From: Brevundimonas subvibrioides ATCC 15264
GTDB taxonomy: Bacteria > Pseudomonadota > Alphaproteobacteria > Caulobacterales > Caulobacteraceae
DNA length: 64,000 nucleotides
Assembly: GCF_000144605.1 (NCBI RefSeq)
Contig: NC_014375.1
Span: 1,674,001-1,738,000 of the forward strand
Direction of reading: 5' to 3'
Position 1 is the stretch's first letter. Every line of letters begins with the position of its first letter. A program made the translations under genes and the position numbers. The notes under the pieces were generated by a model, which saw only the letters and a list, made by a program, of their open reading frames with translations, was not told where the DNA came from and did not search any database. This document shows positions 8,742 to 20,113 of the stretch, piece after piece.

Positions 8742-10187
8742 ATGCCGACCAGACCGATCCTGAAGCCGCTCGATCAGCAAGCCATCGTCATCACGGGAGC
8801 CACCTCGGGCATCGGCCTGTCTACCGCCCGGCGCGCGGCGGCGGCGGGGGCCTGCGTCTTTCTGATCGCGAGAGGCGAGCAGGACCTGAAGGCCCTGGTC
8901 GAGGAGTTGCAGCGGGAGGGCGCGCGCGTGGCCTATGCGGTGGCCGACGTGGCCGACCACGACGCGCTGGCCCTGGCCGCCGACAAATGCCGTCGCCTGT
9001 TCGGCGGCTTCGATACCTGGGTCAACAATGCGGGCGTCTCGGTCCACGGGCCGATCCGCGAGACAACGCTGGAAGACCAGCATCGGGTGTTCGAGACCAA
9101 CTACTGGGGCGTGGTGAATGGGTCGCTGGTGGCGGCAGAGCATCTGCGGGCCCAGCCCGGGGGCGGCACCATCATCAATGTCGGATCGGTGCTCGGCGAT
9201 TCGCCCATCCCCGTTCAAGGCGTCTATTCGGCCTCGAAACACGCGGTGAAGGGCTTCACGAACGCCTTTCGGATGGAGCTGATGCGGGAGGGGGCACCGG
9301 TCGCGGTCAGCCTGATCAAGCCGTCCGCCATCGATACGCCCTACAACCGGCATGCGCGCAATCTGACGGGTGAGCCGTTCCGCAATCCCCAGCCCGTCTA
9401 TGCGACCCATGTGGTGGCCGATACGATCCTGTGGTGCGCCACCCACGCGATCCGCGAGATCACGGTCGGGGGCGGCGGGCGCCTGATCGCCGGTTTCTAC
9501 GCCCTGCTGCCAGGCTTGGCGGAACCACTTTTCGCCAAGTTCGCTCCTAGCCTCATGCGGGACAGGCGTTCCGCCTATCAGCCGTATGACGACGGGCTCT
9601 ACGAGCCCTCCGACGACGGCCTCGACGAAGAGGTTCATTATCCCATGGTTCGACAGTTCAGCGCTCTGGCCGAAGCCCGCAAACATCCCGGCATCACGGC
9701 GGGCTCGCTCGCCGTTGTCGCTGCGGCGGCTCTGGCGACCTATCTGCTGACGCAACGGACGGGCCCCACGCGCTATGATGCGCTGCGCAGCCGTCTCGAC
9801 CCGCGCGGCTGGCTCGACGCCGAAGCCCTGCGTCACCGGTTCGACGACATCTCGCGCGGCCTGACGGAACGCGCCGGGGAGTTTGGCGAGACTGTCAGCG
9901 ATCTGGGCGACGACGCGCGCCATCAGGCGAAGAAGGCGCTCAAGCGTGGTCAGCGGGCCATGTCGGACAAGCAGCGTCGCAAATACGCCCGCGAAGCCCG
10001 GCGCTACGCCGAGCAGACAGGCCGTTCCGCGCGCCGCTACGCTGACGATGCCGGTCGCTATGCCAAGGATCACGCCCGTGAGGGTGGGGCCCTCATTGCC
10101 CTCGCGACCATCGCGGCGGCCATCGGCGCGGCGGCTCTGGAAAGCCAGCGTCCCGACAGCCGTGTGCGCAGAATTACGGGTCTCTGA
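8742..10187 (+). CDS. Short-chain dehydrogenase with C-terminal membrane and Arg/Tyr-rich extension
   Basis: Classical SDR oxidoreductase. Residues 1-260 hold the NAD(P)-binding motif TGATSGIG (18-25), NNAG (95-98), Ser149 and the catalytic pair YSASK (Tyr162, Lys166). Beyond the usual length there is a hydrophobic helix around residue 330 (SLAVVAAAALATYLL), a charged helical stretch with repeated R-Y-A units (RRYAEQTGRSARRYADDAGRYAKDHA) and a final hydrophobic stretch (ALIALATIAAAIGAAALE). The total of 481 residues is about twice a typical SDR. The ATG at 8742 starts the conserved domain; the long frame upstream is antisense to hslO. Substrate unknown; membrane tethering is inferred. Confidence 0.85.
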   Translation: MPTRPILKPLDQQAIVITGATSGIGLSTARRAAAAGACVFLIARGEQDLKALVEELQREGARVAYAVADVADHDALALAADKCRRLFGGFDTWVNNAGVSVHGPIRETTLEDQHRVFETNYWGVVNGSLVAAEHLRAQPGGGTIINVGSVLGDSPIPVQGVYSASKHAVKGFTNAFRMELMREGAPVAVSLIKPSAIDTPYNRHARNLTGEPFRNPQPVYATHVVADTILWCATHAIREITVGGGGRLIAGFYALLPGLAEPLFAKFAPSLMRDRRSAYQPYDDGLYEPSDDGLDEEVHYPMVRQFSALAEARKHPGITAGSLAVVAAAALATYLLTQRTGPTRYDALRSRLDPRGWLDAEALRHRFDDISRGLTERAGEFGETVSDLGDDARHQAKKALKRGQRAMSDKQRRKYAREARRYAEQTGRSARRYADDAGRYAKDHAREGGALIALATIAAAIGAAALESQRPDSRVRRITGL

Positions 10188-10238
10188 CACCAGACAAAAG
10201 CCGTTGCGACCGGGCCGAAGGTCGGCGAAAGGGGGGGC

Positions 10239-12131
<1,893 letters not shown>

Positions 12132-12220
12132 AAGCTGACGCAACGGCATCTTGCGTCGGCGCAAAAGCGGATCACACTGGCCTTCAACGGTCGCGACCAG
12201 CCGACCGATGGGAGGATACA

Positions 12221-14047
12221 ATGTCAGGACTTCTTCGCGGTGCAGCTCTGGCTGCGCTGACGCTCGCCGCATCCGTCACCGTGGCCGGTGCCGCTTCGGC
12301 GCAATCTTACAACCGTCTGGTCGTGTTCGGCGACAGCCTGAGCGACAACGGCAACCTGTACCGCGCCAGCGGCAACACCCAGCCGACCTCGCCGCCCTAT
12401 TTCCAGGGGCGCTTCTCGAACGGTCCGGTCTTCACGGAACTGCTGGGCTTCACGGCCGGCGTTTCGGCCGCCGGCGCGCCGGTGACGGGCAGCATCAACT
12501 ACGCCTACGGCGGCTCGCGCACGGACAACGTCGTCGCCTTCCCGCCGGGCATGCGTCAGCAACTGACGACCTACACCACCGCGGGCGGCGTGTTCGGATC
12601 GCGTGACCTGGTCAGCGTCCTGGGTGGCGCGAACAACATCTTCCAGGCCTTCCCGGGTGCCGCCGGCAACCCTCTGACGGCCCAGACGGTGATCAGCGGC
12701 GTCGCCACTGCGGCGGCCGCCGACATCAACTTCATCGTCAACTCCGTGGCGGGTGCCGGGGCCGGGACGGTCCTGGTGACCAATCTGCCGCGCCTGGGTC
12801 TGACGCCGCAGTTCTCGGCGACATCCATCGGGGCCACGGGCTCGTCGCTGGCCGACTTTGCCGGCAGTACATTTAACAGTGCCCTTGCGAACGGTCTGAA
12901 CACTCTCGCGCCGACCCGGCCGAACACCAACATCATTTTGTTCGATATCGCCAAGGTCAGCGACACGCTCGCGTCTGACCCCGCCCGGTTCGGCCTGACC
13001 AACGTGACGGCTCCGTGCCTGAGCGGCGTGACCGTGTGCGCCACGCCCGACACCTATCTGTACTGGGACGGCGTGCACCCGACGGCGGCCGGTCACCGAC
13101 TGTTCGCGGCCCTGGCCAACGACTACCTGTACTATGGCGACCTGGGTGCCAGCAGCACCCTGCAGGGCGAGACCGCCTTCCGCCATCACGAAGACACCCT
13201 GTCGACGGCGACCGACAGCCTGTCGGGTCGCGGCCCCTGGGTGGCCGGCACCAGCATTTCGGTGACCGGCGGCTATGACCAGTCCGAAACCGATGCCCGC
13301 GGCAGTGTCGCCTCTGCCACGGCAGACGGCGCGGTCGTCCGCGGTGCTCTGGAAGCCGGGACCGAGACGATGCGCTTCGGCCTGGCCGGAACCTATCGCG
13401 AGGGCAATGTCGAATCGGGTCGCAACCGCTTCGACCTCCAGTCGATCGGCCTGGATGTCTATGCCGGCTATCGCTCGGGCTCGCTGTTCGTGAATGCCGC
13501 CGCCGGCGTCGCCAGCGATGACTACAACGACATCGAGCGCGTCTCCTCGCTGTCTCCGATCGTGATGACGGCCACCACCCGCGGCCAGAGCACGGGCGCG
13601 CGTCTCCAGGGCGGCGTCTGGCTGGACCTGGGCGGCATCGCCATCTCGCCCCGCGCGGCGGTCAGCTATGTCACCGCCAATGTCGACGGCTACACCGAAC
13701 AGGGCGTCGCCGCGTCCTATCGCTATGAGGATCGCTCGGTCAACGCCGTCACGGCCGAGGCCTCGGTGCGGGCCGAGGGCCAGATGGGCGGCTTCGGCGT
13801 ATTCGTCGAGGGCGGCTATCGCGACAACGTCGACGACACCACCAACGACGTCCGGGTCGGCATCGCCAACAACCCGGCCCGTACGCTGGCCCGCAGCTTC
13901 GATGATCCGTTCGGCGGCCAGATCCTGGCCTCGGCCGGCGTGTCGGGCGACCTGGGCCCGGTGAAGGTCGAACTGTCCTATCGCGGCCGCTTCGGCGATC
14001 ACGCCGACAGCAACATGGGCGGCATCACCTTCACCCTGCCGCTCTAG
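12221..14047 (+). CDS. GDSL esterase autotransporter
   Basis: Outer-membrane autotransporter with an esterase passenger. Residues 1-27 are a signal peptide ending ASA-Q. The SGNH/GDSL passenger has FGDSLSDNG with Ser39, the oxyanion block GGANN (135-139) and the catalytic [10 protein letters not shown] with Asp283 and His286. From about residue 345 to 608 it becomes an alternating, Gly- and aromatic-rich beta-barrel. The start follows a strong GGAGGA Shine-Dalgarno at 12211-12216. It resembles the EstA family of surface esterases; length (608) fits. It stands alone between serBA and infA with terminator-like hairpins downstream. Confidence 0.9.
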   Translation: MSGLLRGAALAALTLAASVTVAGAASAQSYNRLVVFGDSLSDNGNLYRASGNTQPTSPPYFQGRFSNGPVFTELLGFTAGVSAAGAPVTGSINYAYGGSRTDNVVAFPPGMRQQLTTYTTAGGVFGSRDLVSVLGGANNIFQAFPGAAGNPLTAQTVISGVATAAAADINFIVNSVAGAGAGTVLVTNLPRLGLTPQFSATSIGATGSSLADFAGSTFNSALANGLNTLAPTRPNTNIILFDIAKVSDTLASDPARFGLTNVTAPCLSGVTVCATPDTYLYWDGVHPTAAGHRLFAALANDYLYYGDLGASSTLQGETAFRHHEDTLSTATDSLSGRGPWVAGTSISVTGGYDQSETDARGSVASATADGAVVRGALEAGTETMRFGLAGTYREGNVESGRNRFDLQSIGLDVYAGYRSGSLFVNAAAGVASDDYNDIERVSSLSPIVMTATTRGQSTGARLQGGVWLDLGGIAISPRAAVSYVTANVDGYTEQGVAASYRYEDRSVNAVTAEASVRAEGQMGGFGVFVEGGYRDNVDDTTNDVRVGIANNPARTLARSFDDPFGGQILASAGVSGDLGPVKVELSYRGRFGDHADSNMGGITFTLPL

Positions 14048-14057
14048 CCGGACCGGT

Positions 14058-14092
14058 TTCCCCTCTCCGCCGACGATTGGCGGGGAGGGGAA
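14058..14092 (+). terminator. Hairpin after the autotransporter gene
   Basis: TTCCCC..CCGCC pairs with GGCGG..GGGGAA around a seven-base loop, ten bases after the stop codon. No long T-tract follows. Confidence 0.5.
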
Positions 14093-14136
14093 CTCGACTA
14101 ACGGAACGTTTTGGTGCATTAGCGCCCACCTGTTAC

Positions 14137-14169
14137 GGCTCGCGCTTTCGCCCGGCGCGAGCCTTTATT
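14137..14169 (+). promoter_or_regulatory. Hairpin with T-rich tail in the infA leader
   Basis: GGCTCGCGC and GCGCGAGCC form a perfect 9-base-pair stem, followed by TTTATT, 27 bases before the infA start codon. It has the form of an intrinsic terminator, so it is either a second terminator for the upstream gene or an attenuator for infA. Confidence 0.45.
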
Positions 14170-14195
14170 CGTATTCACCGGGCGCGAGAGGCCGC

Positions 14196-14417
14196 ATGGC
14201 TAAGGAAGAACTGCTCGAGTTTCCCGGCGTGGTGTCAGAACTGCTGCCCAATGCGACGTTCCGCGTTCTGCTCGAGGGGAACGACCACGAGATCATCGCC
14301 CATACGGCGGGCAAGATGCGCAAGAACCGCATCCGCGTTCTGGCCGGCGACAAGGTGCTGGTCGAGATGACGCCCTATGACCTGACCAAGGGCCGTATCA
14401 CCTATCGCTTCAAGTAA
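14196..14417 (+). CDS. infA: Translation initiation factor IF-1
   Basis: 73-residue S1/OB-fold protein of the 30S initiation complex. The whole sequence is diagnostic: it starts [11 protein letters not shown], continues with [12 protein letters not shown] and [19 protein letters not shown], and ends [11 protein letters not shown]. It heads a compact set, infA-maf-RNase E/G-like-yacG, with gaps or overlaps of a few bases and tRNA-Phe just behind. Confidence 0.97.
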   Translation: MAKEELLEFPGVVSELLPNATFRVLLEGNDHEIIAHTAGKMRKNRIRVLAGDKVLVEMTPYDLTKGRITYRFK

Positions 14418-14423
14418 GGTTGG

Positions 14424-15002
14424 GTGAGCGCCCGACCTGAACTGGTGCTGGCTTCGGCCAGCCCGCGCCGCAGCGAACTGCTGGCGCTGGTCGGGATCAC
14501 CCCCGACCGCATCGACCCCGCCGACATCGACGAGACGCCGCTGAAGGACGAGACGCCCGCGCGGCTCGCGGTGCGGCTGGCACGCACCAAGGCGCAGACC
14601 GTGGCCGAGCGCGCGCCGGGGGCCGTGGTGCTGGCGGCGGACACGGTGGTCGCCGTGGGGCGTCGCCTGCTGGAGAAACCCGCCGATGGTGCCGAGGCCG
14701 CACGGTTTCTGAGGCTGCTGTCGGGTCGCAACCACCGCGTCTTCACGGGCGTGGCCGTGGCCTGCGGCGACCAGGTCACCCATCGCTGCATCGACACGCG
14801 TGTGGCCTTCAAGCGGCTGTCGGAGGCGGAAATCTCGGCCTACGTCGCCGGGGGCGACTGGCGGGGCAAGGCCGGCGGCTACGGAATCCAGGGCCCGGCG
14901 GCGGCCTTCGTGCTCAAAATCATCGGCAGCCACCCCGCCGTGATGGGCCTGCCCCTGCCCGAGACCGTTAATCTTCTGGCCGGAGCCGGCTGGACCCGAT
15001 GA
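14424..15002 (+). CDS. maf: Maf-type nucleotide pyrophosphatase (septum inhibitor family)
   Basis: House-cleaning nucleoside triphosphate pyrophosphatase of the Maf/HAM1 fold. The 192 residues include the N-terminal signature LVLASASPRRSELL, DETP and the ADTVV motif with the catalytic Asp, then GGDWRGKAGGYGIQG near the C-terminus. The start is GTG (14424), six bases after infA and behind AAGG. It overlaps the next gene by four bases (ATGA). Whether it belongs to the dTTP/UTP or m7GTP subclass was not decided. Confidence 0.93.
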   Translation: MSARPELVLASASPRRSELLALVGITPDRIDPADIDETPLKDETPARLAVRLARTKAQTVAERAPGAVVLAADTVVAVGRRLLEKPADGAEAARFLRLLSGRNHRVFTGVAVACGDQVTHRCIDTRVAFKRLSEAEISAYVAGGDWRGKAGGYGIQGPAAAFVLKIIGSHPAVMGLPLPETVNLLAGAGWTR

Positions 15003-16027
15003 GCGAGGTCGAGGCCTTTCTGGACGACACGCCCGGCGAGCTCCGGGGCATCGTCGTACGGGATGGACTGTACGAACGCCTGATCGTCCAGCGGGAGAGC
15101 GATTCGCCCGCGCATCGCCTTGGGGCCGTCTCCATCGGTCGGATCGCACGCGTGGAGGGGGCCTTCCGGGCGGCCTTCGTCGATCTGGGCTGCGCCGGCC
15201 CCATGGGGTTCCTTCCCCTGTCGAAAGGGCAGAGCCTCCTCGAAGGGACGGCGGTCGAGGTCGAGGTCGCGGCCGAACCGCGCGAGGCCAAGGGGCCGAC
15301 ACTGCGCCTGCGCGGGATGGGGCAGGGGGCTCCACGGCTTCTGTCGGCCGGCCCGTCGGTTCTCGAGGAACTGGCGAGGTTCGCACCGGACGCCGTGCCC
15401 GTCACGGGCAGCGATGCGATTCGCGCCAGCCTGGAGGCCGAGGAAGAGGCGATGACCATCGCCCACCTGTTTCCCCGCTTTGCTCTCGACCTTGCCATCC
15501 AGCGGACGCGCGCCCTGATCGCGGTCGATCTCGACTATGCCCATCTGCCGGGTCGCGACGCCCGCAAGGGACGCGACGGAGCGAATCGGGAGGGTCTGGT
15601 CCAGGCGGCCCGATTGCTGCGGTTGAAGGGATGGGGCGGCCTCGTGGCCATCGACCTTGTCGGGACCACGCTCGACCCCAAGGTCGTGTCCGAGATGACG
15701 AGATCGGCCTTTGGCCCGGCGGCGACGGTGGGGCCGATCAGCCGCTTCGGCCTTCTGCAGCTGGCCCTGCCATGGCGGACGCGACCGGTTGACGACCTTC
15801 TGCTGGAGGCGGACGGCACCCGCAGCCGGATGACCCGGGCCATCGACCTGACGCGGCGCCTGCGCCTGGCGCTGGCGTCCGATACCGCGAGCCCGCGTCT
15901 GACGGTGCGATGCGCGCCCCAGGACGCGGAAAATGCCGCTCCTCTCGTCACGCGACTGGGCCCGCGCGCCGCGGTCGTGGCCGATGCGCACATCGCGCCC
16001 GGCCACCCGGTCTTTGAACAGGGATGA
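14999..16027 (+). CDS. Short ribonuclease E/G family protein
   Basis: 342 residues related to the catalytic half of RNase E/G. It has an S1-like N-terminus (about 18-110, with VGRIARVEGAF and AFVDLG), followed by the region with IAVDLDYAHLPGRDARKG and GLVAIDLVGTTLDPK that carries the conserved acidic residues. It is shorter than RNase G (about 490) and has no CPxCxG zinc-link motif and no C-terminal scaffold, so it may be monomeric or differently assembled. Its place between maf and yacG, with ATGA overlaps at both ends, is typical for this short alphaproteobacterial form. Cleavage activity is inferred from the family only. Confidence 0.8.
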   Translation: MSEVEAFLDDTPGELRGIVVRDGLYERLIVQRESDSPAHRLGAVSIGRIARVEGAFRAAFVDLGCAGPMGFLPLSKGQSLLEGTAVEVEVAAEPREAKGPTLRLRGMGQGAPRLLSAGPSVLEELARFAPDAVPVTGSDAIRASLEAEEEAMTIAHLFPRFALDLAIQRTRALIAVDLDYAHLPGRDARKGRDGANREGLVQAARLLRLKGWGGLVAIDLVGTTLDPKVVSEMTRSAFGPAATVGPISRFGLLQLALPWRTRPVDDLLLEADGTRSRMTRAIDLTRRLRLALASDTASPRLTVRCAPQDAENAAPLVTRLGPRAAVVADAHIAPGHPVFEQG

Positions 16028-16200
16028 ACGCCATGTCCGTCTGCCCGATCTGTCGCAAGAACCCGACCGTCGCGGCCTACAGGCCGTTCTGTTCCCGGCG
16101 TTGTGCCGACCTGGATCTGCAGCGCTGGCTGGTCGGTGCCTATGTCCTGCCGGACACCGATGAGGGGGTCCCGGACGCTGATCCGGAAAACGACGACTGA
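16024..16200 (+). CDS. yacG: DNA gyrase inhibitor / zinc protein YacG
   Basis: 58-residue zinc protein with CPIC near the N-terminus and FCSRRC about 15 residues later, the YacG four-cysteine site, then DLDLQRWL and an acidic tail. E. coli YacG binds GyrB and inhibits gyrase. The start ATG at 16024 overlaps the upstream stop (ATGA); the ATG at 16033 (MSVCPIC) is equally possible. Confidence 0.9.
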   Translation: MNAMSVCPICRKNPTVAAYRPFCSRRCADLDLQRWLVGAYVLPDTDEGVPDADPENDD

Positions 16201-16207
16201 TCCCGTC

Positions 16208-16236
16208 TGGACACCCTCATTCGGCTCGCCTATAGA
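16208..16236 (+). promoter_or_regulatory. Sigma-70-type promoter for tRNA-Phe
   Basis: TGGACA, exactly 17 bases, then TATAGA. The -10 element ends 26 bases before the mature tRNA 5' end. Inferred from consensus and position. Confidence 0.6.
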
Positions 16237-16262
16237 CCCCGCTCTCGCATTTTGATGCGTGC

Positions 16263-16338
16263 GCCTGGGTAGCTCAGTTGGTAGAGCAGCGGATTGAAAA
16301 TCCGCGTGTCGGTGGTTCGAATCCGCCCCCAGGCACCA
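16263..16338 (+). tRNA. tRNA-Phe (GAA)
   Basis: Full cloverleaf: acceptor GCCTGGG with CCCAGGC, D arm, anticodon stem GCGGA/TCCGC with loop TTGAAAA and anticodon GAA at 16296-16298, T loop GGTTCGAATCC, discriminator A and encoded CCA. Confidence 0.97.
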
Positions 16339-16742
16339 CCACCTCCCCCTCACGGATTGCGACGGCTTTGGCCGTTCCGGGGTTGGTTAATCTAACGATG
16401 AAATGCAGCAGTGGTGCGACATTGCGGGGATTTACACTCCGGGCTCGCCCCAAGGGTGAAAAGCACCCCTGCGCCCTTGACGCTCCGTTAGCTGTTCGCC
16501 AAAGGACTTGAACCGCTTTCTTGCGTGAGCGGCCGAAAAACCGGCGGATCAATGTCCAACGGTGTTCGACCAACCCGCCGATGGGGCCATCCGGCAACCT
16601 GACGCGACAGAAGGCGTTCCGACGTCAGGCCAATTCCGGCCTCCGGCGGGACAAAACCGATTTCATCAGGGGCCGCAGCGTGCTGACGCGTTGTGGTTCC
16701 AGGGTTCCACGAGTCAGACCAAAAAGCAGGAACTGGCGACAC
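16339..16742. other. 404-base stretch without a recognisable gene
   Basis: Lies between tRNA-Phe and exbB. Open frames on both strands run through the tRNA or into the exbB frame but show no protein-like composition or start signal. It should hold the exbB promoter; none stands out clearly. Confidence 0.6.
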
Positions 16743-17624
16743 ATGCAAAAGACCAACATTCTTCTCGCTCTGGCCGGCGCTGCCGTGCTCATGGCGGGCT
16801 CGCCGGCACTGGCCCAGGCCCCGGCGGCAACGCCTCCTGCGGCCGAAGCGGCCGCGACCGCCCCCGCTGCGACCACCCCGGCCGCCGCGACTCCTGCTGA
16901 AGAGGCTCCGGCTGAAGAAGCAACCGGCGGCCACAGCGGCCCGATCACCCCGGTTTCCATGTTCAACGACGCGACCCTGGTCGTGAAGGTTGTCATGATC
17001 GGCCTGCTGCTCGCCTCCATCTTCTCGTGGGCCCTGCTGTTCATCAAGCTGCTCGAGTACGGCGGCCTGAACCGCAAGACCGACCGGTTCTTGGAAGAGT
17101 TCCGGGCCACCCGCACCATCGCCGACATGCGCCGCGTGGCCACGTCCGATGAATACGACGGCAACCCGCTGGCCGACATGGCCGCCGCCGCTACCGAAGA
17201 AGTCGAACTGTCCCGTCAGGCCGGCCTCTCGGTCACCGGCGATCACCGCGACTCGGCCCTGTTCCGCGCCCAGTCGGCCGTCGCCGCCGTCCAGGCCGGT
17301 CTGGCCGCCCGTCTGTCGGGTGGACAGCAGTTCCTGGCCTCGGTTGGTTCGACCGGCCCGTTCGTGGGTCTGTTCGGTACCGTGTACGGGATCATGAACT
17401 CCTTCATCGGGATCGTTGAGTCCAACACGACCAACCTGGCCGCCGTGGCGCCGGGTATCGCCGAAGCCCTGCTGGCCACCGGTATCGGCCTCTTCGCCGC
17501 TATCCCGGCCGTGGTGTTCTACAACTACTTCAACACCCGCATCTCCGCCTACGGCACCCGCTCGGACGGCTTCGCCGCTGAACTGCTGAACGGTATCTCC
17601 CGCCAGCTCGACAAGGGAGCGTAA
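16743..17624 (+). CDS. exbB: TonB-system proton channel subunit ExbB
   Basis: Inner-membrane MotA/TolQ/ExbB-type proton channel that energises TonB. The 293-residue protein starts with a signal-like helix ending ALAQA, then an Ala/Pro/Glu-rich periplasmic stretch (about 25-62), a first membrane helix (about 78-100), and the MotA/TolQ core with SVGSTGPFVGLFGTVYGIMNSF and GIAEALLATGIGLFAAIPAVVFYNYF. The ATG at 16743 is chosen because the signal peptide follows directly; the frame is open upstream without protein character. exbD begins 5 bases after the stop and tonB follows. Confidence 0.93.
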   Translation: MQKTNILLALAGAAVLMAGSPALAQAPAATPPAAEAAATAPAATTPAAATPAEEAPAEEATGGHSGPITPVSMFNDATLVVKVVMIGLLLASIFSWALLFIKLLEYGGLNRKTDRFLEEFRATRTIADMRRVATSDEYDGNPLADMAAAATEEVELSRQAGLSVTGDHRDSALFRAQSAVAAVQAGLAARLSGGQQFLASVGSTGPFVGLFGTVYGIMNSFIGIVESNTTNLAAVAPGIAEALLATGIGLFAAIPAVVFYNYFNTRISAYGTRSDGFAAELLNGISRQLDKGA

Positions 17625-17629
17625 GCAAG

Positions 17630-18067
17630 ATGGCCGCCAAACTTGGAGGTTCGGGCGGCGGTAAGTATCAGGTCGAGCAGACCGCTGACATCAACGTCAC
17701 TCCGTTCGTTGATATCATGCTCGTCCTGCTCATCATCTTCATGGTCGCCTCTTCGGTGGCGACCGTGTCGGTGGTGGTGAAGCTTCCCGTCGCGCTCGCG
17801 CCGCCCGCTGAAAATCCGCCGAAGCCGGTCTTCATCTCGATCAGGACCGACGGCCGCGTATTCATCGGCGATGGTGAAACGACTTTCGACACGCTCGGGG
17901 CCGAACTGACCAGCCAGATCGGCCGCCGGGATCCGACCAAGGAACGCATCTTCATTCGTGCGGACCAGCAGACGCGCTACGGTGACTTCATGCAGACCAT
18001 GAATGCACTGCAGGACGCCGGCTTCTACAGCGTCGCCCTGGTCGGCGAAGACAAAGCACCGCAGTAG
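17630..18067 (+). CDS. exbD: Biopolymer transport protein ExbD
   Basis: 145-residue TolR/ExbD family protein with one membrane helix (about 25-47, VDIMLVLLIIFMVASSVATV) preceded by the conserved INVTPFVD, whose Asp is the proton-carrying residue. The periplasmic domain ends in FMQTMNALQDAGFYSVALVGED. It is the partner of ExbB in the channel that drives TonB. Confidence 0.95.
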   Translation: MAAKLGGSGGGKYQVEQTADINVTPFVDIMLVLLIIFMVASSVATVSVVVKLPVALAPPAENPPKPVFISIRTDGRVFIGDGETTFDTLGAELTSQIGRRDPTKERIFIRADQQTRYGDFMQTMNALQDAGFYSVALVGEDKAPQ

Positions 18068-18081
18068 GAACGGGAAATCAC

Positions 18082-18789
<708 letters not shown>

Positions 18790-18807
18790 GCTATCTGTTC
18801 AATCGTG

Positions 18808-18837
18808 AAACACCCCGGGAATCTCCCGGGGTGTTTT
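18808..18837 (+). terminator. Intrinsic terminator after tonB
   Basis: AAACACCCCGGGA pairs with TCCCGGGGTGTTT around a three-base loop, ending in TTTT. Confidence 0.85.
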
Positions 18838-18873
18838 GCGTTTGGCCGACAGGACATGAAGTTCAATCCGTCC

Positions 18874-18902
18874 TTGATCGCCCCTCTTTGTCCCGCTAGA
18901 GA
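18874..18902 (+). promoter_or_regulatory. Sigma-70-type promoter for tRNA-His
   Basis: TTGATC, 17 bases, TAGAGA, ending 32 bases before the tRNA. Consensus-based inference. Confidence 0.55.
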
Positions 18903-18934
18903 ACGCCCCTCGCGTTGCCCGACAGGGTCGCTGC

Positions 18935-19011
18935 GCCGCCTTAGCTCAGTTGGTTAGAGCGCCGGTTTGTGGAACCGGAGGTCCTCAGTTCAAGCCTGAG
19001 AGGCGGTACCA
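18935..19011 (+). tRNA. tRNA-His (GTG), lacking G(-1)
   Basis: Acceptor GCCGCCT pairs with AGGCGGT, giving a G1.U72 wobble; discriminator A73 is followed by CCA. The anticodon GTG is at 18969-18971 in loop TTGTGGA. The base before G1 is C, so no G(-1) is encoded opposite the discriminator. In most bacteria G(-1):C73 is the HisRS identity element; loss of it, with A73, is known for an alphaproteobacterial clade. Confidence 0.96.
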
Positions 19012-19033
19012 TCCCTTCGCCCCAGGGGCTCCG

Positions 19034-20065
19034 TCAGGCTGGTCCGCCGCCGATGGACATCCGGGCTTTTCCGGCCCCCGACACACGCGATCCCAGTTCT
19101 GCCAGACGTGAAATCGCGTCAGCCAGCCTGGCATCCGTTTCCGCGATCGTATCGATGACGCCCTGGCGAGCCCGATCCAGACGGTTCGGGTCGGGACGGA
19201 CCTTGCGGGGCCGCTTGCCGGCCAGACCGAGGCCGTCGCGCCAATCCAGCCGCCAGGCGTCGATCGCCTCCGGCAGGGCTACGAGCCTTGCGGCCAGCCC
19301 GTCCTCGGCATTCGGCATGGCCCGCAGCAGGGGCAGGGCCGCCACGGCCGAGGACCGAGCGGCGATGAGGGTATCGAGGCGGATCTGCAGGGGATGAGGG
19401 GCGGTCACGCCCGCGGCGGGCTGGGCCTCTGCCGGAGCAGGCTCATCGGTGTCCATCGCCGCAAGAGACTGATCATGCGGCTCACGAAGGACTGGCGACG
19501 GCGGGGGATCGCTCTCCGGCTCCTGGGCGTCGGCGAAGCCGGGCGGGTCGGCCGGTGTCGCATCGCCCGCGTCCCGATCGGCCAGCCAGGCCCGGGCGGC
19601 CACGATGTGGGCGTCGAGATCGGTGAGGGCCTCGCGCGTGTGGGTCCAGAGGTCCTCCAGAGCCCGCCCGCGGCCGGCAGCCGCACGGCCTCGCTGGGCG
19701 ATCTCGGCGGCGGTTTCCGAAGCCAGCGGGGCCGCCGCGGTCCAGGCGGCGCGAAAGGCCTTCAGCCGTCCGGCACGGTTGTCGAAGAGCCCGGCCAGAC
19801 CCCGGGGCGGTTCGAGCCGGGTTGTGTCCAGTGCGTTCAGGCCGTCCTTCAGGCGCGCCAGCAGGGCCCGGCAGTCGTCGTATCCGCTGGACGAAAGCGC
19901 GAGGTGGGCGCGGGCGTTCAGCTCTGCGAGGGCCGCGCGGGGACCCTCGCCGAAGGCGGCGCAGGCGTCCGCGTCGTCCAGAATGGAGAACCGGATGGCG
20001 TCAACGCGTTCGGCATCGGGGACCGGCGCGCCGTTGCCCAGACCGACCAATCCCGTTGCCCCCAT
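19034..20065 (-). CDS. TelA-like toxic anion resistance family protein (tentative)
   Basis: 343-residue soluble, mostly helical protein. Its layout resembles the TelA/KlaA family: an N-terminal helical region with RGLAGLFDNRAGRLKAFRAAW, then ARAWLADRDA, a variable Pro/Asp-rich stretch (about 165-220), and a C-terminal block HPLQIRLDTLIAARSSAVAALPLLRAMPNAEDGLAARL followed by WRDGLGLAGKR. The family is linked to tellurite or other anion resistance but its biochemistry is unclear. It is monocistronic and convergent with tRNA-His. Assignment rests on layout and short motifs only. Confidence 0.5.
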   Translation of the reverse strand: MGATGLVGLGNGAPVPDAERVDAIRFSILDDADACAAFGEGPRAALAELNARAHLALSSSGYDDCRALLARLKDGLNALDTTRLEPPRGLAGLFDNRAGRLKAFRAAWTAAAPLASETAAEIAQRGRAAAGRGRALEDLWTHTREALTDLDAHIVAARAWLADRDAGDATPADPPGFADAQEPESDPPPSPVLREPHDQSLAAMDTDEPAPAEAQPAAGVTAPHPLQIRLDTLIAARSSAVAALPLLRAMPNAEDGLAARLVALPEAIDAWRLDWRDGLGLAGKRPRKVRPDPNRLDRARQGVIDTIAETDARLADAISRLAELGSRVSGAGKARMSIGGGPA

Positions 20066-20113
20066 GTCATCCTCCGTCGTCCGGACCTCTCGCGGGTCCG
20101 GTACCGGCGATCA

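Noticed and set aside
12571..14119. Antisense frames opposite the autotransporter
   Set aside because: Low-complexity Arg/Gly/His translation and no start signal; the plus strand has a strong Shine-Dalgarno and a complete GDSL-barrel protein.
16385..16500. Possible riboswitch or small RNA in the gap after tRNA-Phe
   Set aside because: A short GGTG...CACC stem is visible but no known riboswitch core or terminator follows.
15535..16597. Minus-strand frames through tRNA-Phe with GGGFEPPTRGFSIRCSTN-like and related peptides
   Set aside because: These are the well-known false proteins produced by reading the antisense of a tRNA gene.
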